A DNA stretch of 10,452 bases from Candidatus Izemoplasma sp. (lineage in GTDB: Bacteria; Bacillota_I; Bacilli_A; Izemoplasmatales; Izemoplasmataceae): the NCBI GenBank assembly GCA_007132145.1, contig SLPE01000142.1, positions 1 to 10,452 of the forward strand. The letters are read 5' to 3'. The position numbers were made by a program, and so were the translations under genes. Shown here piece after piece: positions 1-6,620 of the stretch (position 1 is the stretch's first letter; every line of letters begins with the position of its first letter). The notes under the pieces are model-generated. The model did no database searches. It saw only the letters and a list, made by a program, of their open reading frames with translations, and was not told where the DNA came from.

Positions 1-288
1 GACCTTCGCCGAAGGGATGAGTTGGCGGATGCCTTCGACCATGCCGAGCCCCGCACGTAAAATGGCGACGATGACGACGTCCTTCCCGAGTCTTTTGCAT
101 GGCGCGACCGCCAACGGCGTTTCGACAGTCGTCGTCGCCGTTTCGAGATCGCGGGTGATTTCATACGCCATCAACAGGCTGATTTCGTTCACGTGTCCCC
201 GGAACGTCTTCACCGACGTTTCCTTGTCGCGCACCCGGCACATCTTGTGGTCGATGAGGGGGTGGTTCAAAATGACGAGTTTACCCAT
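1..288 (-). CDS. upp: Uracil phosphoribosyltransferase, N-terminal part (truncated by window edge)
   Basis: The first 96 codons of uracil phosphoribosyltransferase, which makes UMP from uracil and PRPP in cytosolic pyrimidine salvage. The translation opens MGKLVILNHPLIDHKM and continues with LMAYEITRDL and ILRAGLGMVEGIRQLIPSAKV. These match the N-terminal half of the family (HPLI.HK, EITRDL, LRAGLGM). The usual length is about 209 residues, so the PRPP-binding loop and the C-terminus lie beyond the left edge. The ATG at 288 is preceded by CGGAGG (295-300) with a 6-nt spacer, which fixes the start. The ribosome binding site abuts the rpiB stop codon, and the genes are 12 nt apart, so upp is almost certainly cotranscribed with rpiB. 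The family assignment is secure from the visible motifs. Confidence 0.95.
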   Translation of the reverse strand, partial: MGKLVILNHPLIDHKMCRVRDKETSVKTFRGHVNEISLLMAYEITRDLETATTTVETPLAVAPCKRLGKDVVIVAILRAGLGMVEGIRQLIPSAKV

Positions 289-300
289 GAGCGACCTCCG

Positions 301-732
301 TCAACCCTTCAATTTCTCAATACGGCGGATATGCCGCGACTCGCCGGAAAAGGGCGTTTCAAGCCATGTTTCGACGATTTTCTTCGCCGGTCCTTCGGCG
401 ATGACGCGTCCACCCATCGCGAGAATGTTCGCATCGTTGTGCGACCTTGTCGCTTCGGCACTGTAGACATCGTGAACCAACGCGGCGCGTACGCCTTCGT
501 TACGATTTGCCTGAATGCTCATGCCGATACCCGTGCCGCAAATCAAGATGCCGCGGTCGAAGCGTCCGGAAGATACGGCTTGCGCCACATCGATGGCGAT
601 GTCGTTGTAATCGCACGCGTCTTCGGAATCCGTGCCGAAGTCCGTGACGTCGCGACCGGTGTCCCGCAAATGGGTCAATACGGCCTCTTTCAAACGGTAT
701 CCTCCGTGGTCCGAGCCGATGGCGATTTTCAT
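301..732 (-). CDS. rpiB: Ribose-5-phosphate isomerase B
   Basis: A 143-residue cytosolic RpiB that interconverts ribose 5-phosphate and ribulose 5-phosphate in the pentose phosphate pathway. Visible family marks are SDHGG (7-11), the catalytic cysteine in CGTGIGMSI (Cys65), RSHNDANILAMGGR with His99, and the late His134. Length is typical of the LacAB/RpiB family (about 145-150). SDHGGY and the absence of galactose-6-phosphate isomerase partner genes favour RpiB over LacA/LacB. The reading frame is open back to 762, but the family N-terminus MKIAIGSDHGG starts at 732. There CGGAGG (740-745) stands 7 nt upstream, so this start is preferred. It heads a unit with upp and has its own promoter just downstream of tsaC. 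The product can be channelled to PRPP, which upp uses; that link is inference. Confidence 0.95.
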   Translation of the reverse strand: MKIAIGSDHGGYRLKEAVLTHLRDTGRDVTDFGTDSEDACDYNDIAIDVAQAVSSGRFDRGILICGTGIGMSIQANRNEGVRAALVHDVYSAEATRSHNDANILAMGGRVIAEGPAKKIVETWLETPFSGESRHIRRIEKLKG

Positions 733-766
733 GCGTTTTCCTCCGTTCGGGCGGTTCATCATTTCA

Positions 767-794
767 ATTATAACAAAAGAACGTCATATTACAA
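767..794 (-). promoter_or_regulatory. Promoter for rpiB-upp
   Basis: On the minus strand a perfect TATAAT -10 box (767-772) lies 16 nt from a TTGTAA -35-like box (789-794, four of six consensus matches). Transcription would begin near 760, giving a leader of about 28 nt that contains the rpiB ribosome binding site. The region is AT-rich compared with its flanks and fills the 67-nt gap after tsaC, the only gap of that size within the tsaC-rpiB-upp stretch. No terminator-like hairpin is visible between tsaC and rpiB, so read-through from the upstream operon is also likely. Confidence 0.65.
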
Positions 795-799
795 CAACT

Positions 800-1372
800 T
801 CATCTCACGCGTGACCAATCGACGTCGACAGCGCCTTCACGAAGCGTCTTCCTGTGGATCGTGTCGACGACGGTCGATGCCGGTCCGCTCAAGTCTCCGC
901 CTTTGACGACGACATCGACTTCTGCAAGGAATTGACGCGCGTTTTCATAGGTGAGCACTTCATCCTCACCGGACAGATTGAGACTGGTCACGGCCATCGG
1001 ACCGAAGCGTCGCAAAATCGCGCTCGCCGTCGCATCGGCGGGAATTCTCACCCCGACGGTCCGCAGGCCACGGGTGACGGTGTCCGGTACGCGTTCGGTC
1101 TTTTCGGCGATGCAGGTGAGCGGTCCCGGCCAATGCATCCGGGCGAGCGCATCGAGCGTCGGATTGAGTCGGACGAGCGTTTCGAGGGATTCGCGGTCCG
1201 AACACAACACCGCCAAGGGTTTCGAACGCTCGCGTCTTTTCAGACGGAAGATCCTTTCGACACCTTCAGCGCTATCCAACAAACAGCCGACACCGTATAC
1301 CGTGTCGGTCTGGAAGACGATGACTTCATCGCGTAAATCCTTCTTCAACAAATCGTTCAATCCGATTTCCAT
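800..1372 (-). CDS. tsaC: L-threonylcarbamoyladenylate synthase (Sua5/YrdC/YwlC family, single-domain)
   Basis: A 190-residue YrdC-domain protein that makes threonylcarbamoyl-AMP from threonine, bicarbonate and ATP. This is the first step of t6A modification at position 37 of ANN-decoding tRNAs. Visible marks are QTDTVYGVG (21-29; the family usually has PTDTVYG), KRRERSKPLAVL (45-56), WPGPLT (81-86), VGVRIP (106-111), the TSLNLSG segment (129-135) and SGPASTVVD (162-170). It ends there, so it is the short TsaC form without the C-terminal Sua5 domain. The frame is open to 1453, but the ATG at 1372 has GAGG with a 7-nt spacer, matches the family start and removes an implausible N-terminal tail. 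The start lies 16 nt inside rnhB, implying translational coupling. TsaB/D/E partners are not in the window. Confidence 0.92.
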   Translation of the reverse strand: MEIGLNDLLKKDLRDEVIVFQTDTVYGVGCLLDSAEGVERIFRLKRRERSKPLAVLCSDRESLETLVRLNPTLDALARMHWPGPLTCIAEKTERVPDTVTRGLRTVGVRIPADATASAILRRFGPMAVTSLNLSGEDEVLTYENARQFLAEVDVVVKGGDLSGPASTVVDTIHRKTLREGAVDVDWSRVR

Positions 1373-2001
1373 ATGTCGACCTCGAGGGATAGATGTTGTT
1401 GTTTGGCAAGTCGTTCCTTCACCGGTTTGAAACTGCGGCGGTGGACGGCACAAGGTCCGTGTTCCTCAAGCGCTCGCAGATGGGCTTTCGTCGGATACCC
1501 CTTGTGGGTCTCGAAACCATAGGCGGGGTAGCGACGCGCGAGTCGATCCATGTGTCTGTCCCGTGCCACTTTCGCCAAAATGCTCGCGGCCGCGATGCTC
1601 GCACTCAAGCGGTCGCCGCTTACGATCGCTTCGAAAGGTATATCTTCCAAGGAAAGCGGCATCGCATCGCTGAGCACTTTATCGGGCGTGAAGGGCAGCG
1701 ACAAGACGGCGTCCGTCATCGCTTTTTGCGCGGCTCGGTAAATATTGATCGTGTCGATGACTGCGGCGTCGATGAAGACGATGCTCGTCCCGAGCGCCTT
1801 CTCGACAATCTCTTCATAAAGCTCTTCTCGGATCACGGCCCGCAAGACCTTGGAATCGGCCAGTCTTCCGATCGGGTTCTCAGGGTCGAGCACGACCGCG
1901 GCCGCGACCACCGGCCCGGCGAGCGGCCCCCGTCCGGCCTCGTCGGTCCCGGCGACGAGCCGATGACCTTCCTTCATGCAGCGTCGTTCGAATTCATACA
2001 T
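1357..2001 (-). CDS. rnhB: Ribonuclease HII
   Basis: A 214-residue type 2 ribonuclease H that nicks RNA/DNA hybrids and removes single ribonucleotides from DNA. The catalytic acidic set is intact when aligned by spacing to the E. coli enzyme: Asp20 and Glu21 in TDEAGRG, Asp112 in LSDAMPL, and Asp130 in VSGD, 18 residues later as expected. The GRG loop (23-25), the SIAAASILAKVARDR helix (135-149) and Tyr169 in THKGYP, which aligns with the junction-recognition tyrosine, are present. The usual DSKKL is DSKVL here, a non-catalytic change. The frame is open to 2238, but that extension overlaps rbgA. MYEFERR at 2001, with GAGG 9 nt upstream, fits the family; an ATG at 2016 is possible but lacks a good binding site. 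It overlaps rbgA by 8 nt and tsaC by 16 nt. Confidence 0.95.
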   Translation of the reverse strand: MYEFERRCMKEGHRLVAGTDEAGRGPLAGPVVAAAVVLDPENPIGRLADSKVLRAVIREELYEEIVEKALGTSIVFIDAAVIDTINIYRAAQKAMTDAVLSLPFTPDKVLSDAMPLSLEDIPFEAIVSGDRLSASIAAASILAKVARDRHMDRLARRYPAYGFETHKGYPTKAHLRALEEHGPCAVHRRSFKPVKERLAKQQHLSLEVDIWKSD

Positions 2002-2851
2002 CGTCGGGAACCTCATCGAGCATGACCTTGCCGAAGCGCGCGTCCCGGAAATCGTGGATGAAAAGGTCGACCACTCGGTCGACATCGATTTCACCGCCTC
2101 GTTGTAAAGCGCCGAAGCGTCTCCCGATGCCCTCAAGCGTAGCCGCGATGTCGTCGGCATCGGCTTCGACACCGTAGCGCTCGATGAACGCCCCGGGTGC
2201 CGTAGCGGCGAGATGGCGGATGCCGAAAGCGGCGACATCGTGCAAAGGCAGGAGATGGTCCTTGATCGTTCCGAGCAAAGCGAGTTTCAACGCGATCTCC
2301 CGCGCTTCGAATCGTGGCCAGAGTATTCCCGGAGTGTCTTGCAACTCGAAATCATCGCGGACGCGGATGTTTTGCATCGAGCGGGTGATGCCCGGCACAT
2401 TGCCCACCGGGGCCGAACGACGCCCGGCCATGGTGTTGATCAACGTACTCTTTCCGACGTTGGGAATGCCGACGACCACGGCTCTGATCGCTCGCGGACG
2501 ACGGCCACGAGCGGCTTCCTTGGCGAATACGTCTTCCATCAATAGCCGTGAAGCGTGGATGATTTTCTTGATCGTCGTTCGTGATTTCGCGTTGATGGCG
2601 AGCGCTTTCGTGTTCTTTGCTTCATAATGACGCAAAGCGGCATGCATATCGTCATCCGGCGCCAAATCCGCCTTGACGAGGAGTACGAGCCGCTTCTTGT
2701 TTTTGGAAAGCGCGTCGAAATCGGGGTTCTTGCTCGAAAACGGCGCGCGCGCGTCCAGGAGTTCGATGACGACGTCGATGTGTTTGAGACGCGCGGCGAT
2801 CTCCCGTTTCGCTTTCGCCATGTGCCCCGGATACCATTGGATGGTTCTCAC
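1994..2851 (-). CDS. rbgA: Ribosome biogenesis GTPase RbgA (YlqF)
   Basis: A 285-residue circularly permuted GTPase that acts in late assembly of the 50S subunit. It begins MRTIQWYPGHMAKAKREI like Bacillus YlqF; His10 matches the catalytic His9 of that protein. Motif order is permuted as expected: G4-like VKAD (59-62), G5-like INAKS (86-90), G1 GIPNVGKS (128-135), the G2 threonine in PGITR (153-157), and G3 DTPGILWPRFE (172-182). A C-terminal domain follows, ending with VVDLFIHDFRDARFGKV (260-276). The oddity is G4: the family has NKAD, but the codon here is GTC, giving Val59 instead of Asn. The start is a GTG at 2851, one base after the lepB stop, with GGTGG nearby. It overlaps rnhB by 8 nt. 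The family call is firm; full GTPase activity is not assured. Confidence 0.95.
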   Translation of the reverse strand: MRTIQWYPGHMAKAKREIAARLKHIDVVIELLDARAPFSSKNPDFDALSKNKKRLVLLVKADLAPDDDMHAALRHYEAKNTKALAINAKSRTTIKKIIHASRLLMEDVFAKEAARGRRPRAIRAVVVGIPNVGKSTLINTMAGRRSAPVGNVPGITRSMQNIRVRDDFELQDTPGILWPRFEAREIALKLALLGTIKDHLLPLHDVAAFGIRHLAATAPGAFIERYGVEADADDIAATLEGIGRRFGALQRGGEIDVDRVVDLFIHDFRDARFGKVMLDEVPDDV

Positions 2852-2852
2852 G

Positions 2853-3674
2853 TCAATCCACCGGTCCTATGTCCTTGAGTGGCCGGATGCGGAAAAACAC
2901 CCGTCCGTAGAGGTTTTCCTTCGAAATCGGTCCGAAACTTCTGGAGTCGTCGGAGTTCAAGCGATTGTCCCCGAGGATGTAGACGTGTCCGTCGGGAATG
3001 TGGATGTCGCAGTTTTCAGCGGAATTGCACGGCGTATTCACATCGCCGATGTGAGGTTCTTCCAATGTCGTGCCGTCGACGAGTACGTCGCCGTCGACGA
3101 TTTGCAAATGCTCACCCGGCAAGGCGACGATCCGTTTCACATAATACTTTCCTTCGGCGACTTTGACGATGACGACGTCGAAACGTTCATATTGGACGGC
3201 GATATGTCGTGTGATGATCGTATCCCGTCCTTCGAGGGTGGGCTTCATCGAAGTCCCGTCGACGGTCGCGAAAGAGGCGAGGAAGGTGTTGACGATGACG
3301 ATGACGGAAAGTAGCCCCGTCATGAACACGGCGAGGTCCATGTGACCGTTATGGCGTTTCAAGCGGATGCACGTCAAATCGTCGGAGATGTTGATACGTC
3401 GGAAAAGGAAAAGATTGATGTAGAGAAGATAGGCGATCAAGGAAAAAATGAGCACGGAAAAGAGAATCGACCGACGGATCGGGTCGAAATCGAGATGACG
3501 GGGAAACAGGTGGGGCAAGAAAATGACGATCAGGAGGCCGACCAAGACGACGAGGTTCTTCCGTCTCAGTTGTTTGATCACTTTCAGATTCTGTCCCTCG
3601 ACGACTTCGGTCTTGTCTTCGAATTCGTGGATGTCGTTGTCTTCTACAGGCGGTATCTCATTCGACATGTTCAT
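2853..3674 (-). CDS. lepB: Signal peptidase I with an extended N-terminal membrane region
   Basis: A 273-residue signal peptidase I, the membrane serine protease that removes signal peptides from secreted preproteins on the outer face of the membrane. The catalytic serine is in DGTSMKPTL (Ser142) and the general-base lysine in YYVKRIVALPGE (Lys180). The later box GDNRLNSDDSRSFGPI (235-250) and LYGRVFFRI (255-263) are intact. The N-terminus is longer than in typical single-span Gram-positive enzymes: an acidic cytosolic stretch (1-30), then hydrophobic segments near 41-57, 68-91 and 113-135, the last directly before the catalytic domain. Cys215 and Cys222 lie on the outer side and could form a disulfide. 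The ATG at 3674 directly follows the ftsK stop, with GGAGA about 10 nt upstream. The second ATG at 3668, with GGGTG 7 nt upstream, is an equally reasonable start. Confidence 0.94.
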   Translation of the reverse strand: MNMSNEIPPVEDNDIHEFEDKTEVVEGQNLKVIKQLRRKNLVVLVGLLIVIFLPHLFPRHLDFDPIRRSILFSVLIFSLIAYLLYINLFLFRRINISDDLTCIRLKRHNGHMDLAVFMTGLLSVIVIVNTFLASFATVDGTSMKPTLEGRDTIITRHIAVQYERFDVVIVKVAEGKYYVKRIVALPGEHLQIVDGDVLVDGTTLEEPHIGDVNTPCNSAENCDIHIPDGHVYILGDNRLNSDDSRSFGPISKENLYGRVFFRIRPLKDIGPVD

Positions 3675-5645
3675 TCACCCGAGTTCTCCGAGCAAGGTTT
3701 CAAGTGCTTGCGGGTCGACAAGGACTTCTCTTGCGCGGGATCCTTGATGTTCGCTGACCACACCGATTTCTTCAAGCGCTTCGACGATCGATTGCGCACG
3801 GTTGAAACCGATCTGGAAATGTTTGCTTATCTTGTTGATGCTCGCTTCGTTTTGCGAAACGACGTAACGGGCGACGTCTTCGAAATGTTCATCGCGGTCG
3901 AGTCGTTTGGCGACATGCTTGATCAATGTGTCGGCGTCGATGACGTAATCCGGCGCCATCTGTTGGCGGATGAACGACGTCACCTTCTCGATGTCGGATT
4001 CGGACACGAAGGCGCCTTGGACGCGTATCTTGTTCATGCCGTTGCCAAGAAAGAGCATGTCACCCCGTCCTAACAATTTGTCCGCTCCGCTCGAGTCGAT
4101 GATCGTTTGTGAATCGACATGGCTCGACACCATGAACGCGATCCGTGTCGGAATGTTCGATTTGATCGTGCCTTTGATGACGTCGGTCGAAGGGCGTTGT
4201 GTGGCGATGATCAAATGGATGCCGCAGGCACGCGCTTTTTGCGTCAAACGTTTGACGGCGTCTTCGACATGTTGACTCGAAATCGCCATCAAGTCGGCGA
4301 ATTCGTCGACGACGATGACGATGTAGGGCATGCGATCCGCGTCGTTTTCAACTTTTTTGTTGTAGGCGTCGATGTCCCGGACGCGTTCTTCATTGAAGGT
4401 GTTGAAACGCGTTTCCATTTCGTCGATGACCCATCGCAATGCGGCGGTCGCCGCCTTCGCATCGTGCAAAACGGGGGTGATCAAGTGCGGAATGTCGTTG
4501 TAATGCGTCAGTTCGACCATTTTCGGATCGATCAGCAACAACCGCAACTCGCGGGGACTGTATTTGATCAGAAGGCTCATGAGAATGGTGTGGATGCACA
4601 CGCTCTTCCCGCTTCCGGTCGCGCCTGCGACGAGTCCGTGGGGCATGGATTTGATCGACGTGTATACCGGATTGCCGTCGATGTCCAGACCGAGGGCGAC
4701 CGTCAAGGGAAGGGCCGCCTTCTTGAACATCGACGCGTTGATGATATCGATGAAATGCACGGTCTCCGCTTCGACGTTGGGCACTTCTACGCCGACGGTG
4801 CTCTTACCGGGAATCGGCGCTTCGATGCGGATGTTCGTCGCGGCGAGCGCCATCTTGAGGTTGTCGGCGATGCCGTGGATCCGTTTGACGTTGACACCGC
4901 TTTCAAGGGCCAGTTCGTAACGGGTGACGGTCGGTCCTTGCGTATGTCGCATGACTTTGCCGCCGATCTGGAACTCTTCGAGCGTCCGGTTGAGAATGTC
5001 GGTTTGTTGTTCGATCGATTCTTTCAAGTCCGGCTTGTCCTCGGACGGTTTGCTGAAAAGCGTGTGCGACGGGTTCTGATAGGCCTTGTCTTGATGGATG
5101 TTCGCCTTGACGAAGGAACCGGATGGTTCGACGGGCGTCTTCACAGGGGTGTTCCGCGGTTTCTCGGGCGCAGGTCCGCTCACCGTTTCCTCATGTCGGG
5201 ACGCTGGCGCCGTTGTCTCTTCCGAAAGGTTTTCGGTAAGGTCTTCCGCCGGCGTTTCTTGCGGGATTTCGGACGGTTCCGTTTCATCGACGATGCGCGC
5301 GGACACCGGTTTTTCCTGAGATTCGAGCGCTTCTTGCAAGTTGCGTCCGCGGATGACTTTGAATTCTGGATAGGCGGTTCCGTATTTCTTGATGCGTTCT
5401 TCATTGGTCATTTTCGGTTTCGTTCTGAAGGGGTCGAGTTTATCCAAGTCCCGAGCTGATGCGGCATGATTGGGAATGACGATTTCGTCCTTGGCGAAAT
5501 GACCGAAAATCGGCGAGACGAAACGGTTTTTCTGATAGGCTTTCTTTTCGTGTTCATCGAGGATTTCGAACACTTGGAACGGCTGCTCGTCGGGTGTCCT
5601 CTCCAAGGGAGGGACGATTTTCTTCTTTCGTCTGAACAAGCACAT
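3675..5645 (-). CDS. FtsK/SpoIIIE-family DNA translocase, soluble SftA-like form
   Basis: A 656-residue hexameric DNA pump of the FtsK/SpoIIIE family, which clears chromosomal DNA from the division site. Order: a charged N-terminal region with RFVSPIFGHF (41-50); a low-complexity Pro/Glu/Thr linker (about 110-205); the alpha/beta motor with TVTRYEL (239-245), APIPGKSTVGVEVPN (276-290), Walker A GATGSGKS (341-348), Walker B IVVDEFADL (444-452) and TQRPSTDVIKG (482-492); and a C-terminal winged-helix gamma domain (about 582-645), which in the family reads KOPS-type sequences. No transmembrane segment is visible, whereas FtsK and SpoIIIE usually carry four; this resembles Bacillus SftA. The frame is open to 5840, but that part overlaps the upstream gene and is unnaturally basic. 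MCLFRRKKK at 5645 is the chosen start; the ribosome binding site is weak and a GTG at 5654 is an alternative. Confidence 0.92.
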   Translation of the reverse strand: MCLFRRKKKIVPPLERTPDEQPFQVFEILDEHEKKAYQKNRFVSPIFGHFAKDEIVIPNHAASARDLDKLDPFRTKPKMTNEERIKKYGTAYPEFKVIRGRNLQEALESQEKPVSARIVDETEPSEIPQETPAEDLTENLSEETTAPASRHEETVSGPAPEKPRNTPVKTPVEPSGSFVKANIHQDKAYQNPSHTLFSKPSEDKPDLKESIEQQTDILNRTLEEFQIGGKVMRHTQGPTVTRYELALESGVNVKRIHGIADNLKMALAATNIRIEAPIPGKSTVGVEVPNVEAETVHFIDIINASMFKKAALPLTVALGLDIDGNPVYTSIKSMPHGLVAGATGSGKSVCIHTILMSLLIKYSPRELRLLLIDPKMVELTHYNDIPHLITPVLHDAKAATAALRWVIDEMETRFNTFNEERVRDIDAYNKKVENDADRMPYIVIVVDEFADLMAISSQHVEDAVKRLTQKARACGIHLIIATQRPSTDVIKGTIKSNIPTRIAFMVSSHVDSQTIIDSSGADKLLGRGDMLFLGNGMNKIRVQGAFVSESDIEKVTSFIRQQMAPDYVIDADTLIKHVAKRLDRDEHFEDVARYVVSQNEASINKISKHFQIGFNRAQSIVEALEEIGVVSEHQGSRAREVLVDPQALETLLGELG

Positions 5646-5700
5646 CGTCTTCACACTTTCCCGGTCGCCGGTTTCATCGTTCTTTCGTGCAAAAGGCGTT

Positions 5701-6459
5701 TCATGTGTCTTCGTTTTCCGTTTCTTCCTCGTCGGCCCCGGCTTCGAGCGCTTTGAGTTCTTTTTCGACGAGATCGAATTCGACGTCTTTGTCGAACAGT
5801 TTCTTCGAATAGATCTTGCTCGTTTCTTCCCCGACGACACCGATGATCATCAAGCAGACCTTGCGTGTCACGAAATCGATGCTCGTGTTGATGACGAGTT
5901 TGCGGAACCAATAGGCCGGATTGAACAGATTCAAGACGCCGAGCGTGACCTTGGCGGTCTTGCGCATCGTCTTGCTTTTGGCGATTTTGACGACCTTCTT
6001 CTCGTCGAGGGCCTTTTTGACTTCGAACGCACGGACGATTTTCGTTATCCGGATGTTCCGGGTGTTCTTGAGCAAGGGGTCATTCAGTATTTGGTCGATG
6101 CGGTCGGTGATGTAGTGATTCAAGGTGATGATTTCATTGACGCTCAACTCGAGCATCGGATGTTTCGATAATGGGAAGTAGTACCGCGAGATGTCGTCGA
6201 TGAGTTCATACGACAAATCGAAGACCGACTTGCCGAGATTCTTCTCGCCCTTGCGTTGAAGAGCCTTGAATGTCTTCTGTTTTTCTTCAATCATCGCTTT
6301 GAGTTCTTCTTCTTTGACATCGGTGTCGGGTTTGTGCGTCTTCGGTGTCTGCATGTGTTTTCCACGCACCATGAAATAGACGTACATCACTGCGAACAGT
6401 ACGAAGCCTGATGCGAGTCCCAAGAAGAAATGCATGAGTCCGCGAAGAATTTCGGGCAT
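5701..6459 (-). CDS. Unrecognised membrane-anchored protein heading the ftsK-lepB operon
   Basis: I do not recognise this 252-residue protein. It starts MPEILRGLMHFF and has one clear transmembrane segment (about 8-32) followed by basic residues (VRGKH), suggesting an N-terminal anchor with the body in the cytosol. Residues 45-75 are charged and helical. A central part (80-165) includes LIDDISRYYFPLSKHPMLEL and LNHYITDRIDQILNDPLL. A moderately hydrophobic part (170-212) contains LNLFNPAYWFRKLVI and VCLMIIGVVGEE, which could be a buried or membrane-associated hairpin. The last 25 residues are strongly acidic (DEEETENED). The ATG at 6459, with GAGGTGAT at 6463-6470, fixes the start; an upstream in-frame ATG at 6495 lies beyond the predicted transcript start. 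It is first in the operon, 55 nt before ftsK. A role near the membrane with the soluble translocase is only a guess. Confidence 0.85.
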   Translation of the reverse strand: MPEILRGLMHFFLGLASGFVLFAVMYVYFMVRGKHMQTPKTHKPDTDVKEEELKAMIEEKQKTFKALQRKGEKNLGKSVFDLSYELIDDISRYYFPLSKHPMLELSVNEIITLNHYITDRIDQILNDPLLKNTRNIRITKIVRAFEVKKALDEKKVVKIAKSKTMRKTAKVTLGVLNLFNPAYWFRKLVINTSIDFVTRKVCLMIIGVVGEETSKIYSKKLFDKDVEFDLVEKELKALEAGADEEETENEDT

Positions 6460-6481
6460 GTCATCACCTCGTCCGCCTACC

Positions 6482-6490
6482 ATTATATCA
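6482..6490 (-). promoter_or_regulatory. Extended -10 promoter of the ftsK-lepB-rbgA operon
   Basis: On the minus strand TGATATAATGG gives a perfect TATAAT (6482-6487) with the TGN extension (6488-6490). The expected start near 6475 leaves a leader of about 16 nt that is almost entirely ribosome binding site. No good -35 is seen at 16-18 nt. A perfect TTGACA exists at 6512-6517, but it is 24 nt away, too far for normal spacing with this -10. Confidence 0.6.
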
Positions 6491-6515
6491 TACAATGCCG
6501 CGTCACAGCGATGTC

Positions 6516-6546
6516 AAAAAAGCGAATGTCACCATGAATCTTTCGC
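6516..6546 (-). terminator. Possible second terminator downstream of hyuB
   Basis: On the minus strand GCGAA (6542-6546) can pair with TTCGC (6522-6526) across a 15-nt loop, followed at once by six T residues (6516-6521). The stem is short and the loop large, so it is weak alone. It stands after a better candidate and would act as a back-up. The T-run merges with a TTGACA that might instead belong to a promoter. Confidence 0.35.
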
Positions 6547-6572
6547 ATGCATTCCGGATGGTGCGTGTATCG

Positions 6573-6594
6573 AAAAACGCCCGAAGAAAGCGTT
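6573..6594 (-). terminator. Rho-independent terminator-like hairpin after hyuB
   Basis: On the minus strand AACGC (6590-6594) pairs with GCGTT (6576-6580), extended by an inner T-G pair, with a loop containing TTCTTCG. The 3' arm runs into a five-T tract (6573-6577). It lies 27 nt past the hyuB stop and 83 nt before the next operon's -10 box, the expected place for a terminator. The stem is modest (five to six pairs), so efficiency is uncertain. Confidence 0.55.
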
Positions 6595-6620
6595 CCTTAA
6601 GACGCAGAAGAGAAGGCCCC

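Noticed and set aside
193..906. A 237-codon plus-strand open frame over upp, rpiB and tsaC
   Set aside because: It crosses three clearly identified genes and a promoter, and the translation is arginine-rich without family features.
1287..1308. Near-perfect 22-bp palindrome with a GTATAC centre
   Set aside because: It encodes the conserved TDTVYGVG motif of TsaC, so the symmetry follows from protein constraint and codon choice rather than a binding site.
2002..2238. N-terminal extension of rnhB by 79 residues
   Set aside because: It lies inside rbgA in another frame and has Ser/Arg-rich composition unlike RNase HII. The start at 2001 matches the family.
5200..5330. Pro/Glu/Thr-rich segment of ftsK as a possible repeat or frameshift
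   Set aside because: It is the flexible linker usual between the N-terminal region and the motor of FtsK proteins, and the frame stays open throughout.
4119..5459. A 446-codon open frame on the plus strand
   Set aside because: It is antisense to the FtsK motor, rich in Arg/Asp/Phe with no recognisable motif, and lacks a ribosome binding site. Codons such as GAC, GTC, TTC and TCG read few stops on the other strand, so long antisense frames are expected.
5646..5840. N-terminal extension of ftsK by 65 residues
   Set aside because: It overlaps the end of the upstream gene in another frame and is a basic, low-complexity peptide. The family-like start is at 5645.
6512..6517. Perfect TTGACA as the -35 of the ftsK operon
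   Set aside because: It is 24 nt from the TATAAT, beyond workable spacing. At 17 nt the would-be -10 is TGTATG, a poor match. It may simply be part of the T-run of a terminator.
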